From: Ceratodon purpureus
Lineage: Eukaryota; Streptophyta; Bryopsida; Pseudoditrichales; Ditrichaceae
DNA length: 64,000 bases
NCBI GenBank assembly: GCA_014871385.1
Contig: CM026422.1
Location: forward strand, 12,450,831 to 12,514,830
Reading direction: 5' to 3'
Under the pieces are notes generated by a model, which had not been told where the DNA came from, did not search any database, and worked only from the letters and a program-made list of their open reading frames with translations. Positions within the stretch are counted from its first letter, which is position 1. Every line of letters begins with the position of its first letter. Below are positions 23,165 through 34,425 of this stretch, one piece after another. A program made the position numbers and the translations under genes.

Positions 23165-24640
23165 ATGCCGAAGAATAAGAAGCAGAAGAATGTGGGGGAA
23201 TGGGCGAACAAATTCGATGACGTGCCGAGCTTACGTTGCAAGGATTATATTGTGGCACTCATCGTGGAATTTTACCAGGAGAATACCCTTGTTTCATTGA
23301 ATAGTCGTTACGTTCGGTATGAGGAAGATGGGCCCAGGAAATTCAAGTCAGAGATGGAGACAAAGATTAGGGATCGTTTGATGGATCCGTGCTGGCATTC
23401 GGATACACAGAAGCCCGGTTACGATCATTTCGTGTCACAACGTGCACACGATGCGTTATGGAATGCTAAAGAGGTTATTACTAAGTATGCAAAGGCGCAA
23501 AGGGGGGGAGTCCAGGCCTTCAAGGACACTATTGCAAAGGCAGATTGCTTCACGAGACTAATGGCGTCCCATAGCTCAAGAAAGCATCGACGGGCGTCTA
23601 TTACTTGGTGGAATTCTCCGATTGGGATGGAGACGGCGGATGACTTACGTAAACGGCATTTGACTATCTTGGCAGACTTTGCAGTTTTCTATTACTTGGA
23701 CAAGGAAGTCCAGAGAGGTGGTTATGCTACCATACGTAGGGTTCGTATCGAAGGAAACCCGCAAATCCCACCGTACTGGGAGTTTGCTGAGAAACGGCCG
23801 CTCAATTGGTCTATGAGGCCGGATTTGGCACGTGTGGACCACAACAATGAATCTCTTGCGATAAGGATTCCCCATCCTGGTGTCATCCGCTTCCAGGCCA
23901 TTCATCAGTTGGAACATGTGGGATTCATGTTCTGGTGGAACGGTGGGACCCTTCGAGCCATGCTACAGAGAGACAACGAGGCCCCGGGTGACCTCCCCAT
24001 CAACTACATCTTCAGAGAGAATGCAGACGACAGTCCGATTCTAGGGAAGCGTCTCCAACTTTTCCGAAGTAAGCGTACAGAGCTTGCTTGGGCATTGTGT
24101 AACATCATAGATGCCGTACACAAATACGGTTACCTCCACAATGACTTGTCACCGGACAACATCCTACTTCACTTTCCGGAAGATGAGTCCAAGATCTACA
24201 TCGGGGTTTGTGATTGGGGCTTGATGACGAAGACACTAGAGAACAGAAGGTCGCCTTGGGTTTTTGAGAATGTCCATCAGAAGGAGGAGACTATGAGGAG
24301 GCGATACTGGGTGGATCCTCGCGTGGTATACGTACACAAGGAAAACCAAGATATTCAAATCATTCCAGATTTGACGGTTGCATCGGAGGATTTCGCAGCT
24401 GCGAAGATAGCGGCGAAGATCAACAGGGGCAACATGTGCACGGCATACCACGAAGCCGAGCCAGTAGAAACACGCCATTTCCAGAATATCGGAGAACTCG
24501 CAATGGTTTTCGAAGGTTACCTTGAGAGAGTTTGCCAAAACAACAGAGGAACGATTGGTGGACTCGGACATCTTATTAACCGTTTCAGAGATACACACAA
24601 CTGGCCCACTCCCATCGAGCACTATCGCGAGGGTTACTGA
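23165..24640 (+). CDS. Protein-kinase-like protein with N-terminal CK-x-Y domain
   Basis: Intact 491-codon ORF. The N-terminus is basic (MPKNKKQKN), followed by LRCKDYIVALIVEFYQEN and a helical region. From about residue 180 it has a kinase fold. A glycine-loop-like GGYATIRRV starts at Gly185, with a candidate lysine at K210 (FAEKR). The catalytic loop is YLHNDLSPDNIL (H325, D327, N332), where HND replaces HRD, and D350-W-G replaces DFG. The key Asp, Asn and Asp are present, so catalysis is possible. After residue 400 the C-lobe is short and divergent. CKDY resembles CKEY in gene B and CKKY in gene C, suggesting a shared N-terminal domain. It is probably Ser/Thr-type, and its substrate is unknown. 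Gene B lies convergent downstream. Confidence 0.75.
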   Translation: MPKNKKQKNVGEWANKFDDVPSLRCKDYIVALIVEFYQENTLVSLNSRYVRYEEDGPRKFKSEMETKIRDRLMDPCWHSDTQKPGYDHFVSQRAHDALWNAKEVITKYAKAQRGGVQAFKDTIAKADCFTRLMASHSSRKHRRASITWWNSPIGMETADDLRKRHLTILADFAVFYYLDKEVQRGGYATIRRVRIEGNPQIPPYWEFAEKRPLNWSMRPDLARVDHNNESLAIRIPHPGVIRFQAIHQLEHVGFMFWWNGGTLRAMLQRDNEAPGDLPINYIFRENADDSPILGKRLQLFRSKRTELAWALCNIIDAVHKYGYLHNDLSPDNILLHFPEDESKIYIGVCDWGLMTKTLENRRSPWVFENVHQKEETMRRRYWVDPRVVYVHKENQDIQIIPDLTVASEDFAAAKIAAKINRGNMCTAYHEAEPVETRHFQNIGELAMVFEGYLERVCQNNRGTIGGLGHLINRFRDTHNWPTPIEHYREGY

Positions 24641-25590
24641 TATGGAGTTACATATCTACCTTTCCGTATTCCTATAAAAGCATAATGTTTTTTTTGTTAC
24701 CGGACGGCGGGCATAGCTCTCAGTAGTGAATAGTCCTATTTACACTCTATATTATTATGAGATGTTGGAATCTCTATTTTTGTACACCGGTCAATATTTT
24801 GTTTATAAAGTTTATTTGCATTTGGTTCAAATATGGTCTCTGTACTAAGATTGGTCTATTTCTACCCCTTGTATTATGAGGAAAACGGATTGGCTCCACA
24901 CATCTAGCTAAAAGTCGATACTCTCAATTCTAATTATGAAAATTATGCGATATGTGAATTGTAACCGTTATGCTTTGTAATTTTTATTCTTACAAATATT
25001 GGCAAGCGTATACTCAAGTTCTTTTCGTGAAGACGAAAGCGTAAGGGCCGCAAAACGTGATTGCTCATAATCCTTTGTACAAACAAATACCTTAGATATA
25101 AATATGCAGTCATCAAAAAATATCATTCACAATATTCTTATTAATTTAGCCAAAAAAATAATTGAAAATTATTTTGCATACTGGTCTTGAGATTCATTAT
25201 ACTCTAGTGCTCGTAAGCCGTAGACTCGTAACCCATGTCAATAGGAAGTTGTCATTTTAAAAATAGTGATTTTCATAGTAATGTGCACTTCGAATACGGC
25301 TACAAGAATATTAAAAAGGTAAATTCCTTTCAAATGTGAAGACAACTACAATATAAAAGACAACACAACTACACTCTAAAACACTAATTATATCTATTCT
25401 ACTTCCAAAATGTGGCACGTGCCTGTATTCTTGAGTCCTTACATTTTAAACCTCCATCTACAAAACTGCAAACTACGTACATACTATGCTTGCATCTTTT
25501 ACTTTCCGTTGTAAATTTGTAATATGCGAAGTCCACATTAAAGTCTTGGTACGCTCCGATGCTGTAGAAAGTACTACCATGCACCCCATT
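24641..25590. other. Spacer between the convergent kinase-like gene and gene B
   Basis: AT-rich, with no ORF of note. It presumably holds both 3-prime UTRs. Confidence 0.4.
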
Positions 25591-25704
25591 CTAATAGTCT
25601 CCCCTCCACCCTAATCCATTGTAGTCATATGGATGATAATAGTTCCCATCATTGGGGAGTTCGCTTGGACCTCCCCGATCGTACGTTTCTTGTGGCCCGT
25701 GCCT
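25591..25704 (-). CDS. Gene B, 3-prime end (severed by the MULE)
   Basis: A frame running from the MULE target duplication to TAG 25591-25593. It encodes RHGPQETYDRGG and about 25 more residues rich in Tyr, Gly and Asp. The other part of gene B (38591-39990) reaches the MULE at ...NCARHGP in the same phase, so the two pieces join in frame once the MULE and one target copy are removed. With the MULE present the upstream part terminates with six foreign residues (ATLSCKR region). Confidence 0.8.
   Translation of the reverse strand, partial: RHGPQETYDRGGPSELPNDGNYYHPYDYNGLGWRGDY
25694..25704 (+). repeat. MULE target-site duplication, left copy
   Basis: GGCCCGTGCCT, identical to 38591-38601 on the other side of the element. 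Eleven base pairs is within the 8-12 bp range typical of Mutator-like elements. Confidence 0.9.
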
Positions 25705-25710
25705 CAGGAA

Positions 25711-25776
25711 TGCTATCTTGTGAGCGGTGAGCAGTAAGCAGTGAGCGGTGAGCACTAAATTTTCAAATTTTTGACT
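25711..25776 (+). repeat. MULE left terminal inverted repeat with GTGAGCG heptads
   Basis: GCTATCTTGTGAGCGG, three further GTGAGC-type heptads, then CACTAAATTTTCAAATTTTT. It matches the inverted sequence at 38517-38585 with few differences (GTGAGC against GTAAGC). Tandem heptads at both tips are plausible transposase or regulator binding sites. Confidence 0.85.
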
Positions 25777-26800
25777 ATTTATTTGATATTTTGAGATGAT
25801 TTTGCATGACATGGCATATATGGGACCTATGACCGTGGAAAGTGTTTTAGGGTATATTCTAAAAAGAATGGCCTCTAAGTTGATAAATGTAGAAATTTAC
25901 ACCGGATTCATACCCGAAAATTTTTTGATTATTTTTTCATATATCCTATCAATCCCACGCCATGACGACCAAGAGGGAAAAAAAAAAAAGGAAAAAAAGA
26001 AGAACAAAAAAGAAATAAATGAAAGAAAGAAAATAGATTAAAAAAAATTAATGAAAAGGAATATAGGGGGAAAAAATAAAAAAATGAAGCAAAATAAGAA
26101 GAAAAGAAAGAAATATAAATAAAACAACGAAAGATAAAAAACAACGAATAAATTTAAAAATAAATTAAAAAAATAAAAGATAAAACATAAAAACGAATTA
26201 ACTAAAAAAGAAAAAATAAATAAAAATGAATGAATACATATAGGAGAGAAAGAAGAAAGATAAAGAAAAGAAAAAAACAAAGTTAGGTGAAGAACGGATA
26301 TACACAACGGCTATTGTAGATGAATGTGGCTTATAGTTTTTTGGGATGACTAATTTTTCATCCAAGTGTTGGATGACTAATTTAAAGCTTCAGAATTAAT
26401 TAACTGAGAGTTAATTACTTCTAAAACCGACTTGGGATCCCGGATTTCTGTTCGTAGGGGGCCCCAAGTAATTACTAGGGGTGCCCAAGTACCCCAAGTA
26501 ATTACTAGGGGTATTTGCATAATAGGGAAAGGAAAAATACATGAAAAAGGTTTAAAGAAAACTACATTATATTCTGATGCCTTCAAGTTTTAACCAACGA
26601 ATGTTCAACTTCTTCATAAATTAGTACCATCTTTATAATTCAATCATGTATGAAGACAATTTTAAATATATGGCCGGTAGAGAAACTCATAGAAAAGTAG
26701 AGTAAAGTGAGGTTAAGGCAAAATATAAAATCCAAAGCCAAAGCTATCATATAATATATAAGTAGGGAAAACATAACAATGTAGAGTAAATATGCAATGA

Positions 26801-29800
26801 TCAAGTAGACATCTCGTCATCGCTACAAGTACCAATCCAACCATCATGAGAATCGCTATCACTAGATAATACCACTCTGGCAACTTCTGCAGCTATGTCA
26901 AGATAAATCTCAGCATCACGACAAATGCTATCTCTGTCAGATGAAATAGATGGAGAAGGAGCAGCTAAATAAGCTTGAGCCTGCATCTCTGCATAATGTG
27001 GAAGCTCTAAAGCTCTAACTGGACTCTTTATCTTACTAAGATGGCGCGAGATAATAGAGCCACCAATGTCATTCTTCAACGCTTTCTTCCGACTGCACAT
27101 GACAATTTCACAGTTCAATAAATATTGAACCGGAGTCACTTAAACAAATGAACAAATGTCAAATGAATGTAGAGACTTACTTACAAGAACGCTTGGGGGC
27201 AGTCTTCCTCTCAGGCTCATCATCTGATTCAATGGCACGTTTCTTCTTTGGTGATGCCACAGGAATTGGAGCAGACTCAACCTCTTCTGCGCTTGGAAGA
27301 AGAGGCAACAACACCTGCTTGTACAAGGTGGTGTCATACTCAAAGCCTATGACATGGCGCCGGAGACTCTTCGATGCTCGAATAGAAGCACCTGCAGACA
27401 AATCGAAGCTCAATTGCATGAGATTAAAGAATAAAATGAAATACAGAAAACAACAATCAAAAAACAGAAAGACTAAAAAATACCTGTAGAAGCTGTGAGA
27501 TCCATGACAATGTCATTCTCTACAGTGCAGAGATCAATCAGAGCCTGCAAGAGGTTAGAAGTCTTCTCTCTAGGACCTCTGAATGGCAAACCTGTCTCTG
27601 AATTATAAGTCAGAGAATCTGCAGTTATCAAATTAGTACAGTGACCATCAGTGGAGAGCTTGATGCCTTGGGCACCAAGCTCAGCCCTATCATGAAACTG
27701 GAACTTAGACCTTGGAACACCCTCCTCCGCATTCTCCATCTTGATGAAGCACTTCACCATAAAAGTCTTGTGCTCCCGTGGATAACGGTCTGGAATAGTC
27801 AATGGCAGGCCATTGATTGCAAACCACTTGGCCTCCTCCTGAAAGTTAGCCCACTCTGCCCAGGAAATAAGCTCATTCGAAATGAACCTTGAATCAGGGT
27901 AGAATACAATCAAGGCTCCATCATCCTGCAGAAACTGCATAGCAAACTCAAAATGGGCCTTAATCCACGAAGACTCCATCTTCTTCCCTGCTGAAATCTT
28001 GGGGTGCTTGTTCCAGAATGGAATCTCACCATCCTGCCCTAAACCTGGAACTGGTAAATCCTCTGGAACATCAAAAATGATGAGGTCCACAGCAGCCTCT
28101 GCCTCTTCACCTCCAAACTTCCTAGCCTTGCTACCGAGATTCTCCTTGATCCAGTCCTTCACCTTGATCCAAACCTCAGGCTCATCCCCCTCTGATACAT
28201 CATTAAACAGCTCCAAAATGCCCATAGGGGAGTCATTGATGATCTCAACCCTGGTGTCTACCTCATCCAACTGCGAGCATGGAATGGTGTAGATAGTCTG
28301 AGAAGGCATGGGGGTAGAAAAAAGAGGCACCTGAGGAGCTACAGGAACTATGGCAGCAGCCATGCTGCTACCTGAAGGAGAAATGCCAACATGAGTCAAC
28401 ATCTTCTCTGGCCCTTCCTTCAAAACAAGCTTGGCAAGCTCCCTGTTCCTTGCTGCCAATTCTCTCTTGAGCTTGACTCCTTCCTCCTTCTCCTTCTTCT
28501 TGTCCTCCTTCTCCTTCATCCTTGCCTCAGCCTTTGCCTTTCTCTCTGCTAGTTTCTTCCTTTGCTTCTCAGAAAGAGAAGCATCATCACCAATCTCCGT
28601 GGCAATCTCCTCCAAATTCATGGTATTCTCATCCCCAAGCTGCAGCACCAAGTTGTCACAGCTAGCCTTCAAAGCTCTCTCATCACCAGGACACTTCTCA
28701 TTCTCCTTCAATTCAAGGTACCATGGACATTGGTGGAGATGTGGAGCTCGAAAATGCCTCCTCTGGTAATCTGTAAAAATGCACTCAGAGCTAGAAACAT
28801 CCACCCATTTCTTGAAACGCTGTGGAATATCATTCCTATCAATGGCACCCTTAACTACCAACTCCCTCCAGAAGTACCTCAATATAACCCTCTTCATAGC
28901 ATTCTCAGCTCCAGCTTGGTTAAGAAATGGTTCTTTCTTGGTGAAAGTGCCAGCCTTGGGGAAGAAACCAGTGAAGGCCTTTCCCCAAAGAGTAAGAGAA
29001 TGAGCCTCAATCCATGAGCCAATATCATCTACAGGATTAGGTAAATCCTCTGTCCTCAAAACTATAATATCCTCCTCTACAATCTTGGCATAACGAAGGC
29101 CTGCCTCTTCTTCTAACTGCAGGATAAGAATCAAACCAAAAATATTTTAATGCATTACATTAGAAAGAATGTGGTTTTAATTTCAATTGCAACATTAAAA
29201 GACATAGATCAATTCAAATTATGAGAGAAATAATGATTGTGCTTACCCCGGCCCAGAAGGCTGCTTGATCAATCCAAACTCGAAGAACTAAGTCTGAAGC
29301 TGGTGTTGGAGGAAAGTTGTACTCCACCCGACTCTCCTTGCTCATGTTCCACCACTTTAGCCAACGCTCTTTGTACTTGGGAGCAACCTTGGCGCTTGCA
29401 AAAAGTTGCAACTTCTCCGGGGTCATTTCTGCGTCGCTCTGATAAACATCAAAATGGCGAATGATCTGCACAAAAGAATATAATCATATGAGAATAAAAG
29501 ACTTCTAAAACATAGAATATCTAAAACATATAGTTGCTTTCAAGTGAACATAACAAAGTAAATAAAAACAGACTAAATCATGTTTATCAAAGAAGTATAC
29601 AATACAGAACCCAAACAGCGTACTTGCAGCAGCCGGTAAACAATGAGTGAGAAATCTTGCTTGCATTAGGCAGGTATCACTCAACACATTTATAGCCCAA
29701 ACAAATACCAAGCCCAAGGCTCCAAATAAACAACACAAAATCCGAGCCTCCACTGGAGGCAAGGACCAAATTTAAAAATTAAACCGGAGTCACTTGCTTG

Positions 29801-31562
29801 CAGTAAGCGCACAGCATCCCCCTAAACATGATATCAGTCACCGAGCCATGCTCAAAGACTCACCACAATCACACAGCCAATGCAAGAAGAAGGCAGCAGG
29901 CTCAGCAACCATGAGCAAAGGACTCGTGACATGCACCGAAACCTTACAATAAATCTCAAAAAAAAAAAACTCAGCAGGTCCCGGCCTCATAGTTTCACGC
30001 AGTTTGCACAAAAAAGTAAAGTTCCGGAGTGAGCTCCAGGCACCCCTCGGATCCGAGAGATGGTCCGGGGGTGCCGCCTGGAGACACTTTTTTTGAAAAA
30101 CATCACAAAATCCGAGCCTCCACTGGAGGCAAGGACCAATTTTAAAAATTAAACCGGAGTCACTTGCTTGCAGTAAGCGCACAGCATCCCCCTAAACATG
30201 ATATCAGTCACCGAGCCATGCTCAAAGACTCACCACAATCACACAGCCAATGCAAGAAGAAGGCAGCGGGCTCAGGAACCATTTACGAGAATATTACAGA
30301 TTCATGGATAATTTATGGAAATAAACTTACCTCTTTTAGGAAACCTTCGCCATTAGCTGGGTTGGCAATGGCCAAGTATAGGTCCAATTTAGTGGAAAGG
30401 GATGTTTTCTTCACCGCTACGGCCTTCTTGGCAACCGCAAGGAGCTCAGAGGGACTTCCCACCTTGTCCTCTCCGCGACCTGTGACTAATGTGTCTCTAT
30501 AGATCCGAATAGCTTCTTCTTGCGCCGCTGATATTTCTCTCTAAAAAACATACAGTAGCTGTTAGTGTATTCGCTTTGGCAATAATCTGAGTAATTACTG
30601 ATAAATATTTGACAAGGATAATCCTTTAAACATTCTCACCTCGTATAAGAAGTCAATAAATGAATCATGTAATAGATGATACCACTTTCTGTTCTTGATA
30701 CGCCCCCACTCTATTATGCTTGCTTGCAAATCCTCATCTTTGACTAGACCCTTCAGCTGGTCAAAGTCCAGAAGACCTAGCTGTTGGACCCGCTTCACCT
30801 CATGGGTCCAATGTTGAACAACATGGTCCACTTCATTTTTTCTGTAAACAGTAAACAGTCAATCCATAAAATTAAAATATGAAGCATTTGTAAGTTAAAT
30901 AAAAGGATCATGTTCTAAAAATTCATATACTTTAGATTGTAATGAGTTTGAACTATATGAATTACTTACTTGTTCCAATCTGTCATGGCATGCAACAACA
31001 TATTGCAATTTGCAGGCGTCACGTTGATGATGATTGAACGGGCTGAAACATGGAAAGAAGCATCATGCTTGTGGAGAGAATTGATCAATTCTGACCAAGC
31101 AATGTGGCGATGATTCCCGTCCCATACATAGAAGTAGCGATTGGAGTATTTCTTCAAGTCAGGATTTGACAGCAAACGTGCTTCAAACTCAAGGTCCTCC
31201 TTCTGCCATAAATCGGACCACGTTGACCTGTCAGCCTCGGTGACACTTGACTCTTCCATCCTAAAGCTCTTCAGTGATAGATAGAAGCTCGATGAACCTC
31301 GCTTGTATCCGTGGCTGAATTCAGCCTTTAGCTTCTGTATGTCAGTCTTCAAAGGCTCCCTCACATCCTTCATAGGAATCATCCTGCACAATGGGACATC
31401 AATCTCCATGCTTGGTATGTCCACTGCATCTTGAAGAGCAAAATGTGAGCTACCCTGCACAGCCTTGCGGAGCTGATCTTCCATCTCAGCCAGACCCACG
31501 TCGGTAGAGTCCATGGCTGTAGACGGGCTGTGCACCTCTTCCATGCCCAGGTCACAGCTCAT
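26801..31562 (-). CDS. ParB/sulfiredoxin-like plus N4/N6 DNA methyltransferase-like protein
   Basis: Seven exons: complement of join(26801-27092, 27181-27391, 27484-29116, 29247-29465, 30331-30540, 30640-30841, 30970-31562). All have GT-AG borders and matching phases, giving 1,120 codons. Further upstream exons probably start at ATG 33684. Near residue 148, YVWDGNHRHIAWSEL resembles the ParB/Srx DGxHR signature. A Lys/Glu-rich coiled segment lies in the middle. From about residue 745 there is a methylase-like domain in permuted order. First comes DLIIFDVPEDLPVP (D757-V-P-E where DPPY is expected), then FAMQFLQDDGALIVFYPDSR. Last is motif I, DLTASTGASIRASKSLRR, with IGFEYD; D947 starts it and it spans an intron. 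That order fits beta-class enzymes of PF01555 type. DVPE makes adenine or cytosine methylation doubtful, though SAM binding may persist. Confidence 0.75.
29733..29911. repeat. Intronic direct duplication, first copy (second at 30103-30281)
   Basis: About 179 bp from CACAAAATCCGAGCCTCCAC to GGCAGCAGGCTCAGCAACC is repeated 370 bp away with only a few differences. Both copies lie in the intron between 29465 and 30331 of the methyltransferase-like gene. They add length without touching exons. Confidence 0.85.
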
Positions 31563-33684
31563 CTGCATGCCAAATATATAACCAGTTTAGCCCAAAGCGA
31601 TCAACTTCCATTGCAGCTTCTACTACATTTACCAGGACTTATAATGTAAGCTAAAAACATTATCCAAGTCAGATGTAACAGTTCAAAGTTAGTTCTATTG
31701 GCTCTGCTAGATTAATTATCTCTAGAATAACATACTACGTGCATTCAACAAGTCTCTTGCGCTGAGAGGATTAAATTATTCACGGCATCCCAATGGCTGC
31801 CTGCACCCATCTTGCTCTGGTCATGGATGCCACTGTTCAAGATTCGGCATTGCCTGGGGCGCCTCACATCCCTCTAGTATCGATGCTACCTCCGGGGCAC
31901 TTGTTTCCGTTTACGAGCTTTGCAGTCCAGATAGCAGCAGCTGCTGCTCAGTGCTTCACCACGGGCTATGTTTTTTAATTATTTGCGGCACCGACTGGAC
32001 AAAATCTACCGGGATGGGAGCAGGTTGAGGTCCTCTACAAAGTCTAGCAGTGTGCATTTCGAAGGGCTCTTACACTTCGCGGACATACAGGAGATTAACA
32101 TGGACGATGTGATGGGCTGGTTACCTTGACTGAATTGGAATTCGAAACCGACAGGTCTCTTTCCACCTCCTGGAAAACAGTTCGCTCCTCTCTCACGTAT
32201 TCTTCGAACTGGTTTACCTGGATCTCATACAATGTGTCAATTATTATATAATTCAAACTTAGAGTACCACCTTACATTCAGAAAGCACAGAATCCAATTC
32301 AAAGTCCCATTACGATTTCCATGTATACATACCTCAAAAGCTTGTGACTCATTACCATCAGCTATGTTTGCGCAGCCTTCACCTTCTACGATGCCCTCCA
32401 ATACCTGCACAGACCATTTCAAAGCAGTCAGCTCACTCGCAAATCCAGCCTCACAGCACCATGCGAGAGATCGTACTAGAAACAATAAACACATTTATTC
32501 AACTGAGATAGCAACATCGCATCCACTTTGTCCCTTGGCATTACTAAAAATTCACCCTCGTCTCTCTGAAATCCACAGAGTTGCAGGAACTCCACTCCAC
32601 CATTAAAACTTCCAACTCTCTCCTGGAACAAGCCGAGAACGACACTGCCGAAATTAGAACATTGGAAACAAGAAGAATTCGAAGGGACTCACCGGAACGA
32701 AATTGCTGGTTCCCCTTGCCGTAATCGTTGACTCCAGCGGAGCAGTAGATTCTTCTACTGTCCTGACAGTGTCAAGACTGCCTCCCTCTTCAAATCCTCC
32801 GACCCGAATTTCCTTTATCCATAACTAGGGTTTTAGTTTCCAAGAAATGGCTACAGACTTGAGGAACCAATCTTTCTCCGAACTCCACGAATCGTAAGGA
32901 AGAACTTGACAAAAACAAGATTGAACCACTTACAGATTCAGGCGACGTGCATGTTGGGTCGCTGTGCGTGTTGGGATGGTCGCTGTGCGTGTTGGGATGG
33001 TCGTTGAGCGCAGTGCCTGATGGGTCACAGGCTTCGCCCACTTCGACAACTCCAGGTCCTAAGGGCAAGCTGCTCTGCAAACCGACCCAACATTTTTTCA
33101 AGAAGTCAACTCTATGTACTTGATACTTTGACGTTATCATCCAAAGTCCGTTCCGTGAGTTGTATAACTGGTTACATCCTAGATATTGGACAATGATTAT
33201 CCACTTCCTGTGAAAGCAATGCGTACTTCCTCGGGGTCTCCTCTTCGTGGGTTTCTACTCTACCTCTGTAAAGGAATTCCTTTGCGGCAAAATAAAAAAA
33301 AATATATAATAATGCAATACGTACTGCATTTAATGCTGTTGACCCCCGGAGTAAAATAAAACAATTCTACAATAATCCATATAACATAATGATGCAGTAT
33401 TTTAAATTACTTACAATTAGACAATTACACATATGAGCAAACCGTATGATGTGGTATACCTGGCATATGGTGGCTAATGCTTTGATTTTGAGATGCTTGG
33501 GATCATCTGAGCCATAATCCACTTCTGCAATACGGTCAAGAGCGTCTTTCTCCTTCCGTCTCTTCTGGGCCGCCACCTGCTTCGGATTAGTAAAACCTGA
33601 ACCACGCTTTCTCCCTCTACCTCTAGTCGTACACGATCTAGGAGCCCTCGGCACTCTGGAGCTTGGCTCTTCCTCTTCCCTCAT
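31563..33684 (-). other. Probable upstream exons of the methyltransferase-like gene
   Basis: Several short open segments have good splice borders on the minus strand. One runs from ATG 33684 (MREEEEPSSRVPRAPRS, a basic RGRGRKRGS stretch) to donor CAG|GTATAC at 33460. Another is 32934-33074, in phase, with repeated DHPNTHS. Further pieces end at 32693 (GTSNFVP), and others lie near 32.34-32.40 kb (EGEGCANIADGNESQAFE) and 32.12-32.22 kb (NQFEEYVREER). They are low-complexity and charged. The exact exon chain is not settled. Confidence 0.45.
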
Positions 33685-34425
33685 AGGTCTCAGTAACGCT
33701 ATCCCCTGCACATAATTCTAACTAAGAAGAATGCTTTGGATTTGAGAAGAGTTCACTCCAGTTATATAGTCGTCTCTTAGACCCTAATCCTTTCATAACT
33801 GTATGACATGCATGATCAATATGTGATTGCTAAAGTTTGTGTCAGTATCCTTGTTATATATAATAGTAGTATATATTTATAAAGTTAGGTGCACATTACT
33901 GTAGAAAGGCAGATTATTATCTGTAAAGGGAATGACAACATATTATGTTGAAATGCGACAAAACCACTGTCTGCCCAGGTATAATATCTTTCCTTAATAT
34001 ATTGTAAGATATGGAACTCTACTTCTAAACAAGAGAACCATTTAAATTAACGCTACTTTGATCACGCTGACATTGACGGCTAATTGTTATAAATGTATTG
34101 GTGCACATCTGTGACGTTTCAAATTCGCTGCTAAATGGAATAACTGTATTAGCTGATCATGACGTGGTTGGCGGACTCAGCCGCCTAAGCACTTTATTAT
34201 GTCAGACACATTCAAACTTAAATTAAGCTATACAGGTCATGGTGAATTCGCCAGTAGACTCTATTTCATTTTAGAGTATGTTAGTTGTCCCACCACACTA
34301 ACCACTAACAACTATATAATCTCTACAACCTGGAACACACCAAGCACATCTTCTTACACTCTGCTTGCACAAGCTTTCCTCCAATGCATGATTGTACTTC
34401 TCCTATCTTCTATAGTACACTTAGA
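33685..34425. promoter_or_regulatory. Divergent promoter region of the MULE
   Basis: AT-rich spacer between the divergent start codons of the methyltransferase-like gene and the transposase. It contains several TATA-like tracts (for example TATATATAATAG near 33854 reading plus) but no clear single TATA box. Shared control of both genes is likely from the layout. Confidence 0.4.

Noticed and set aside
28431..29017. Plus-strand Ser/Phe-rich ORFs
   Set aside because: They are antisense to the Lys/Glu-rich exon of the methyltransferase-like gene, whose splice phases close over seven exons.
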